Part shown: positions 57,460-64,000 of the stretch, piece after piece
Layout: each line of letters starts with the position of its first letter
Numbering within the stretch: position 1 is the first letter of the stretch
Source: Arctopsyche grandis
Lineage: Eukaryota; Arthropoda; Insecta; Trichoptera; Hydropsychidae
Assembly: GCF_051622035.1 (NCBI RefSeq)
Contig: NC_135361.1
Span: 27,707,205 to 27,771,204, forward strand
Direction of reading: 5' to 3'
Length of the DNA stretch: 64,000 bases
Notes under the pieces: generated by a model
The model's database searches: none
Told to the model about the DNA's origin: nothing
Seen by the model: the letters and a program-made list of their open reading frames with translations, nothing else
Made by a program: the position numbers and the translations under genes

Positions 57460-60400
57460 TTTATAATTGTTTTCTACTCGATGGCACCCCTGGCGTATGT
57501 AAATTTTTAGGCAAATGTAAAGAAGCCCAAGAGCAATTGGAAAAAAATAGGATACATCCAACGGTATATCTATAGACATATTACTTCTATAAATTTTTGC
57601 ATGATATATGTATAAGAAATATTTTATGTATAGGTACTTATGCAGGGCCGCGCCTAGGAGTCCGGCCGCCTGTGTGCATACTTAAATCGGCCGCTCTTTA
57701 ATTTTATCGGCATTTGTATTTATTTTACATATGTACATATTTTTACATACATATATACCAGGAAGGCCTAACAGGTAAACCCCAATGCGCCTTCCTGGCT
57801 AATTACAAACAATGCAGCATTTTTGTTATTGTCGCTGAATTACGAGACACTGAAAAACTTGAAATTAACGAGATATCTATGAATCTTGTACATAAATCAC
57901 ACTCAAATAGGGATGACATAGTGAGTAACATGGGTTTTTAACCAATTTAATGGAGGAACCGTTTCACTCAAAATCAGAAAAATGGGCAAACTCTGATAGG
58001 AAACGATCGACTTGGAGTCACAAATATCCAAGTCTAACCAGTAGCATTACAGATAATATACTCAGAATTAATTCTTTTTAATCGAGGTCAACTCACGGTA
58101 TCGAAGCCGCTCGACCTTTCAGTGCTAGGCAAAAGCACCAAACCATGCTGCTGGCTAAATCATATTAATTAAAAAAAAATTATGTGCATGCGAGCAGTGC
58201 AAAAATCTTACCTTGTGATATTTATTGTATGAGAAATATAATATTGAAAATTCACATTCAAATCAAAATAAAAATTGACCTCTATGTGGTCCTAAGCTAT
58301 CTATACCTCATATCCCGTTATTTCCACGAATTATAGTTCGGGTGTGTTAAAAGTTGTAACTTGCAACAACAATTCACAATAATACAAGTCATTGCCTAAA
58401 TGCATTTTTTAAGTACGATTTCTTGTTTCGTATTTTTTAAGGAATATAATTTTTACGACGCTCATTTATTTCGGCCGCCTGTGCGCGTTGCACACATTTG
58501 TATATATGGTAGGCGCGGCTCTTTACATAATATATATTTAATAAGTATTCACTCCACGCTACATTTGACTACACTATACATAAATACCAATATTCTTTTC
58601 TTTCAGATTTGTAGCTCTTCTGGTTCACAACCGGTAGTGTGCTGTCCCGGTGATGCTTCAACTTCGACTACAGATTCATTCAAACCCACTAGTTTTTCGA
58701 CGTACAATGAATGCGACTTTCCGAAAGATGCCATCACCGTGAGCAGAACCGGTCAAAAGGCTTGGAACAGTAAGTATCGAATTAAAATAAAAAAAATATG
58801 AGTAAAGATCGACTTTAAAATAATTTAAAACTTCCGTTTTGCGTAAGAATGTATTGACTTGGCTGACTCGGTGTTTCCATGTGTGTCATTTGATCCAAGT
58901 TCGAATATCTTAAAAATGAGAATGGACACGTGCAAGCATACTGGCGTAGAGTTGATAATTGGAGGAACTGCTACTATGCCTAACGAATTTCCACACCAAG
59001 CACAACTTTTTTATAACAGTGAATTTAATAATGTAAATAGCTCTAATCTTTGTGGAGGTACCCTAATCAGTGAACAGTGGGTTATGACGACAGCTCACTG
59101 CCATTTGGACAAATATACTAGGTATGTAAACATTTTATACTTTTCTTACCAACCTTTCTATTAATTAATGTGCTTCATGACTTACCCCTTTCAAGAGCCA
59201 TTCGATTACTTAACCTGCTTTATGGGAGCCTTGATGTTTTTACTGCATCATACAGTTCTGTCAGGTAGCATATTTTAAATGGCTTCTAGCTACATATTTA
59301 CACATGTTGTTTTCATTTTGTAATATTATTATTTAGCATAATGTGTATGTATTTTGTTTTTATCTTTATTTTTATATGTATGATATTTTTTTTATTTTTA
59401 TATATATTTATGTATATGAGTAATTTATCTTTATTTATGTGTATTTATGTGTTTATGTGTTTGTGTGTATATGCATGTATAATGTGTGTATGTATATGGA
59501 TGTATGTATTTGCATGTGTATGTATGTATGTGTATATGTATTTGTATATGTATATGTATATATATGTGTATATATATATATATATGTGTATGTGTGTATG
59601 TATGTATGTATGTATGTATGTGTATATATGTGTATTTATATATTTATGTATATATGTATGTGTATTTGTGTATACGTGTAAGTATTTGTGTATATATGGA
59701 TGGTGTACATATATGTTTATATAATTATCTTTGGCCAGGAAGGCACATTGGGTTTACCTGTTAGGCCTTCCTGGTATAAATTAAATAAAAATAAAATAAA
59801 ATCCAGGACCGTTGAGTCGGATCTAAATTTATTGACTCCAACTCCGATTTCAAACTCCGACTCATTTCCGACTCCGACTTAATTGTGAGTAGTAAAAATA
59901 ATAGCGATTTTCAATATATAAAAATATAGCAATTAAACTAACCAAAAATTGACATGTAACGTAATATATTGAATTATTGGTAATGAAATAGTTATAAATA
60001 TAAAGTTAGTACATTCATAGTATATGTGTATAAATTCCATACATAAAAAAATCAATGCGAAAAAAGGGAGTAAGAATCAAAATTAAAAAAAAAAAATACG
60101 TGTCGGAGGAAACAATCGGTTTTTTGCCAAAAAACACCAAAATACATATATGGAATTCAAAATAATAGGAACGATTTTATTTATTATATAGTTTAAAATC
60201 ATAATTTTATAAATTATTAAATGTAAATTTATTACTGGGTTAACTAACAAATAATTTGAGAATCTAGTTGACACATACCGTAATACTATTGTTGCGTAGG
60301 GGTGGGTAGAGGATCCAAGTAAAAGGCCAACAGTCGTTTCACAGCATTTATTGATGATTAAGGAGATACACGCACTGGCAGTGCTCAGTCCAGAATTACC

Positions 60401-61900
60401 TGATATCGCCTAAGTATCGCCTTATATGGGATAGATCTCTCGGGACATCTTCGACGTCTAATTTGTTTACCTATTGTTATGGTCACGTACGGATATGTCT
60501 TCCCACGACATTCGCTCCCACGGAACAGGTCAATTCTGGGAAGTGCAATCATTGTTTAGCTTACTTGCACTTAGCCTGTCGCTAATCCTTAAAACCACTT
60601 ACACCGGTCACACGGTCTCTGAGGACGCTACCCGGCCTAATCCGATCGCAATTACTCGGCGGCTCTTTTTAGTATACGTAACACTATTAAAGAAAATATG
60701 TAATAAATAGTCGGAATCGGTTTATTTTTTAAGACTCCGACTCCAACTCCACAGCCCTGTATTAATCTTAAAGACCATTGATGATTCGACTTAACGACCC
60801 AATTCACACTTGAGAGTCTAAAAACAACAGGCGTCGGCAACCTTTTTTGACTGTGTTATTATATTTTATATTTAGATATTTTATTTTAAAACAAACTTTT
60901 ATTGAATAATAATTTAACGTAGAAATTATACGATTAATGCTCGTCGACCACTGGTTTACTAGCGCTGATCACCTGAACTCAAAAAGGCCTCATCGTATAA
61001 ACGAGCCGGATACAATAACCAATAAAGTCTCGAGACCCTGTGCGGAGAGTACCCGAAGATTATAAATACTCGGCGGTTTTGGTACGTGCTTTATTCGGAG
61101 TTGGCAAGCTGACAGATCAAGAATAATAAAGTGAAGCCTTAGCCCGTTAACTCAAGTGGATCACTTGAAATTGTCAAATGAGTCATTTGGTGACCCGAGG
61201 GTCATAGGTTGCCGATGCCTGCTTTAGACAGTCACAATCTTAGTTTTCAAAGTTTTATTGGATGCAATAAAACTTGGGGTACACATGACCCCGTATCATG
61301 TGTACCCCAAGGTACTCCATCTTTCTCCCCTTGATGAATGCGGTAGGAATCAGATCCGGTCCAGTAGCTTCTGACTCTTTGCTAGTTTTATAGCATGTTC
61401 CACGTCGGATTTCAATTTATATAGTCCCGGTTCTGGATCTATTTCAAATTGTTTTTACATTTTTATTCCTAAGGAGTATGAAATCTTTTTTCTGAATGAT
61501 CCTGTTGCTTGTTTAATAGATTTTATTATAATATTATGTTAAAAATTTTTATTTCAGAGAATACGTCAAATACGTAGTGCTTGGTAATGAAGACTTGGAT
61601 AAGTATCCTGAATTTATTTTTAATGTGATTGAAAAAGTAATCCACCCCGAATACCAACCTGTATCTGTTTACAACGACATAGGACTTTTAAAAATGGACA
61701 AAAAGTAAGTTATGCAGTTAATTGGAAATTGAAAGATATAAAAATAAATGATAAATTATAATTTTAGGGTCAAATATAGTGAAAAAATCCGACCTGCTTG
61801 TCTACACGTGGGTAATCCAGTAAATGATCAAAAAGCCGTAGCTACTGGTTGGGGAATAACAGATTTCGAAACTGAAACTAAAAGCGATGCTTTACTCAAA
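57460..61900 (+). CDS. P3: CLIP-domain serine protease (CLIPC/HP21-like), both ends missing
   Basis: Exons 57460-57563, 58607-58769, 58848-59121, 61558-61704, 61768-61900. They encode a six-Cys CLIP domain (YNC, GVC, GKC, ICS, VCC), a linker, and the S1 domain after [10 protein letters not shown], with activation after Leu. His57 (TTAHC) and Asp102 (YNDIGLL) are present. The last two exons, with Asp189 and Ser195, are not seen before 64000, so activity cannot be judged. No signal-peptide exon was found upstream; a LINE fragment sits there. It is closer to P2 than to P1 in sequence and lacks the extra P1 intron. C lies directly upstream on the same strand, mirroring B and P2. Confidence 0.8.
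57645..58520. mobile_element. Inverted-repeat element hosting a SINE
   Basis: AGGGCCGCGCCTAGG with CGGCCGCCTGTGTGC at the left; CGGCCGCCTGTGCGC and TAGGCGCGGCTCT at the right. The SINE at 57720-58165 is nested in it. It lies in a P3 intron. Confidence 0.55.
57720..58165 (-). mobile_element. tRNA-type SINE, full length (~445 bp)
   Basis: Reading on minus: head AGCCAGCAGCATGGTTTGGT, a degraded B-box (GGCTTCGATACC), a body shared with 46510-46765, a 3' half shared with 49683-49875, and the hairpin CCAGGAAGGC with GCCTTCCTGG, then GTAAAATAAA. Confidence 0.75.
59340..59720. repeat. TATG/TGTA-rich low-complexity tract
   Basis: Long run of TGTATGTATG and GTATATATG variants in a P3 intron. Apparent reading frames rich in Tyr, Cys and Val here are artefacts. 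Confidence 0.9.
59733..59790 (+). mobile_element. SINE 3' tail
   Basis: CCAGGAAGGCACATTGGGTT, then TTAGGCCTTCCTGG and an A/T-rich tail (AAATAAAAATAAAATAAAA). Confidence 0.6.
59804..60759. mobile_element. CAGGGCTGT-family element hosting a solo LTR
   Basis: Left CAGGACCGTTGAGTCGG, right CTCCAACTCCACAGCCCTG. The interior matches 1010-1377. The LTR at 60291-60683 splits it. Confidence 0.65.
60291..60683 (-). mobile_element. Solo LTR, minus orientation
   Basis: TGTTGCGTAGGGGTGGG at the left and TACGTAACA at the right, flanked by CTAT (60287-60290, 60684-60687). Same family as 3243 and 16933. Confidence 0.8.
60816..61229. mobile_element. hAT-like inverted-repeat element
   Basis: CAGGCGTCGGCAACC at the left, GGTTGCCGATGCCTG at the right. 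GTCTAAA flanks are also inverted. No coding sequence. Confidence 0.55.
61271..61312. repeat. Short perfect hairpin
   Basis: CTTGGGGTACACATGA and TCATGTGTACCCCAAG face each other across an 8-base loop, in a P3 intron. Confidence 0.7.
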
Positions 61901-62012
61901 GTGCGTATCGAAAAATTGATTTTAACACACATATATACATACATATGTACTGGTACATCATCATTTGAGTTTCGGCGTTTTTTTGTATAAATGTTTACTC
62001 ATGAAAGGTTCT

Positions 62013-62385
62013 CGTGCGGTATATACATGGGATCGTCTATTCATTGGAGCGGTCTCGTTGAAATTCTTTAGAATTGTTTATACTTACTTGACGGTGATAT
62101 ATACCAATTCGACCCTTCGGACGGAGCTTGACAGTGATCGATAACGGTGTATCCCATATTATACTAGATAAGTAGAAACGGAAAAGTATTCCGTTTTTAG
62201 ATGACAATGGAGTTTTTTTGGTAACAGATGTGAATTGTTGCACTTGTTGCACGTGAAGAATGTCAAGCCACGTTCGAAGGGTCGAATTGGTATATATCAC
62301 CGTCAAGTTAGTATAAACAATTCTATAGAATTTCAACGAGACCGCTCCAATGAATAGACGATCCCATGTATGTATATACCACACG
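62013..62385. mobile_element. Foldback MITE with ~115-bp arms
   Basis: CGTGCGGTATATAC then GGGATCGTCTATTCATTGG at the left, with inverted copies at the right ending GTATATACCACACG. Arm identity is high. It follows the last seen P3 exon. Confidence 0.75.
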
Positions 62386-62489
62386 ATACCGCGTATACGA
62401 AATATTTTTTTTGTATGTTTAAAACTATCTAAAAAAAATATACCACGTACAGCATACCGCATCCCTCGCTGTGTGATCGCGCCCTTAAT

Positions 62490-63310
62490 AGTGGTCAGCG
62501 CCTCCCCCTCATTGCTCTCACTCGGGCTTATCGTACAGCGTTTACAGACTTCTTGCAGATTCTTGCTGGTACATTACCACTTGACCTAATTGTATAAGTG
62601 AGGGCGGCCCGGATAAGACTTCGCAGAAGGCTGGACGCTTCCGTTTCGGGAGTTTTATTTCATGCTCCCAATCAGTTACAGTGCCGTGTTCCTCGATTTT
62701 GGAGAAATCTAAAATCTAGTATTTTCAATTGTGCCGTTTCTAATTGGCAACATAGATGGGAGTGTTCCTCTAAGGGTAGACAAACTTTTAGGCTTTTTCC
62801 AAAGGTCGTTGGGTGCCTAACCTAAAAGTTTGTCTACCCTTAGAGGAACACTCGGCGTGACCTTGCGCATCCTTTTTTTACTCTCTAGCTTTGTAGTTTG
62901 CCCTCTTTCCTTGAAAATAGCCCCAAACTCCAATTTTTGATCCCAAAAACACGCTCCACCGCCGAAGATTAGTTATCGCCTAGTTTTTGGACCAGTCAAT
63001 TTTTGACTGGTCATAGTCACTTTTACGGTAAGTTTTCATGCATGGGATTGATCTATCTCTGGTTCCGTCTGTCTTTGTTCTTCTCCGGTGCAGGACGCAG
63101 ACCATATTTTGTGGTCCTGTCCTGGTATGGTTGAAGAGTGAAAGGTTATGCTTGATAGCGTCAGGGTGCTCTCATTGGCCCATTGCATCACGGGGATTAG
63201 GTGGGTAATAGAGCTTCTTTCAGGGCTTTTGAAAGGTTTGCTGTGTTTTGGGAACTTAGGTTCCTTAGGTTTAGAACTAAGGTTCCGGGATGCTACAATT
63301 CAACTAATGG
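62490..63310 (+). pseudogene. R1-like LINE, C-terminal remains
   Basis: LTRAYRTAFTDFLQILAGTL, then after a stop RAARIRLRRRL, SNWQHRWECSSKGRQTFRLF, and further on DADHILWSCPGMVEE. These are the C-terminal region of R1/I-type LINEs with the His/Cys motif. Stops and shifts throughout. Confidence 0.7.
62761..62852. repeat. Perfect 32-bp inverted repeat
   Basis: Left arm 62761-62792, right arm 62821-62852, complementary at all 32 positions, loop 28 bases. The left arm is part of the LINE coding remnant (CTAAGGGTAGACAAAC). Confidence 0.9.
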
Positions 63311-63707
63311 TTGATCCCAGAGGTAGTGCGCGTGATGGCGTATGTATGTGATGTATGTACATATGTATTTCTTTATGTGCGTGCGTACGAATGCATGAAC
63401 ATATGTAAGAACATATGTATGTGTGCTACAGGTGCTCATATATTTTCTTTTCTTACCTTTTCCTTTTTTTTTCTTTATATTTTCTTTAAATTCATGTACA
63501 TATGTTTATATAGTTCTATTGTGGTGTTTCCTTTTTTAATAGAACAGTGATGTGCGGTTACTCTAATTCTATTGCTGGACAACCGTATCGTTCTCCGACG
63601 AAAGGGTCTCTTAGACTGCTTTCGTTGGGGGGGGGTGGTGGCCTCATGTAGAGGGCTTTATTGTTTGACTTAATTGACCTCTAAAGTGGGCTTATATACA
63701 TCATAAT
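63311..63707. other. Intergenic or intron, no gene seen
   Basis: TACATATGT tracts and a T/C-rich run. Nothing is recognised. Confidence 0.4.
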
Positions 63708-64000
63708 CACCTACAGCCATTCACCATCCACTGCTAGATGAAGGCCTCTCCAACACGCTTCCACTCGTGTCTGTTTTGCGCAACTCTCATGCATCTCACG
63801 CCATACTTTTTTTCTAAATTCATCTGCCCTTCTTACTTATGGTCTTCCTTTTACCCTTTTGTATTCTCACGGGTAACATTCTAGTACTTCTTTTGTCCAC
63901 TTTTCGTGCACTCTTCTAGCCACGTAGCCCGCCCATTGCTATTTCAATCTCTTCATTCTATCCACTACATCCACTACTCTTGTCATACTTATCACTAGAC
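63708..64000 (-). mobile_element. RTE-type LINE, 3' end, continues past the window
   Basis: On minus the order GCGGGCTACGTGGCTAGAAG, then GTGTTGGAGAGGCCTTCATC, GGTGAATGGCTGTAGGTGAT matches the 3' end of the copy at 34840-35069. Confidence 0.85.

Noticed and set aside
59341-59764. Overlapping Cys/Tyr/Val-rich frames
   Set aside because: They arise from the TGTATG low-complexity tract; no start context or homology.
62761-62852. Conventional microRNA precursor
   Set aside because: The pairing is perfect over 32 bp and one arm is LINE coding sequence, unlike usual miRNA hairpins.
61901-64000. Search for the last two P3 exons
   Set aside because: No GDSGGP-type or Asp189-type exon was found; the region is MITE, LINE and RTE sequence, so the exons probably lie beyond the window.

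Overview
This is an AT-rich stretch of nuclear DNA from an insect, almost certainly holometabolous; I cannot fix the order. The evidence is GT-AG introns, serine-protease families typical of insect immune cascades (CLIP-domain and Sushi-domain proteases), many (TA)n and TACATATGTA-type tracts, and a dense mix of hAT, Tc1, Harbinger-like, RTE, Jockey, R1-like, LTR and SINE sequence. No bacterial or viral gene was seen.

The cellular genes are six members of two protease families, assembled by eye from consensus splice sites and by comparing paralogs. Family M (genes A, B, C) encodes a short signal peptide, a 4-Cys Sushi/CCP module, a 6-Cys CCP-like module and an S1 protease domain. It resembles insect modular serine protease (ModSP; HP14 in Manduca) but lacks the LDLa repeats. 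Family K (genes P1, P2, P3) encodes a CLIP domain, a linker and an S1 protease domain with Leu just before the activation site, like CLIPC proteases (HP21, HP6, Snake).

Layout: A on minus (from before 1 to 5482); P1 on plus (10037-18057, complete, 394 aa); P2 on minus (22204-29855); B on minus (30583-38219, with a second possible first exon at 43145-43190); C on plus (51203-56217, complete, 436 aa); P3 on plus (57460 to beyond the window). B followed by P2 on minus mirrors C followed by P3 on plus, so an M-then-K two-gene cassette exists in two inverted copies. In known cascades an HP14/ModSP-type protease cleaves an HP21-type CLIP protease after Leu, so the cluster may hold upstream and downstream partners side by side; this is inference. 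Two genes look catalytically altered: P2 has GDAGG in place of GDSGG (Ser195 to Ala), and A has GHSGG (Asp194 to His).

The rest is mostly mobile DNA, often nested. It includes a nearly intact hAT transposon (46921-49646) with 8-bp target duplications, a degraded Tc1 element (7910-9511), three solo LTRs with 4-bp duplications, RTE 3' fragments, a tRNA-type SINE, several foldback MITEs, and a long non-coding repeat family with ACTTTATCTATGTA ends whose interior is built of ~300-bp units carrying CCGGAAGT. All family and order statements rest on visible motifs, not on database searches.
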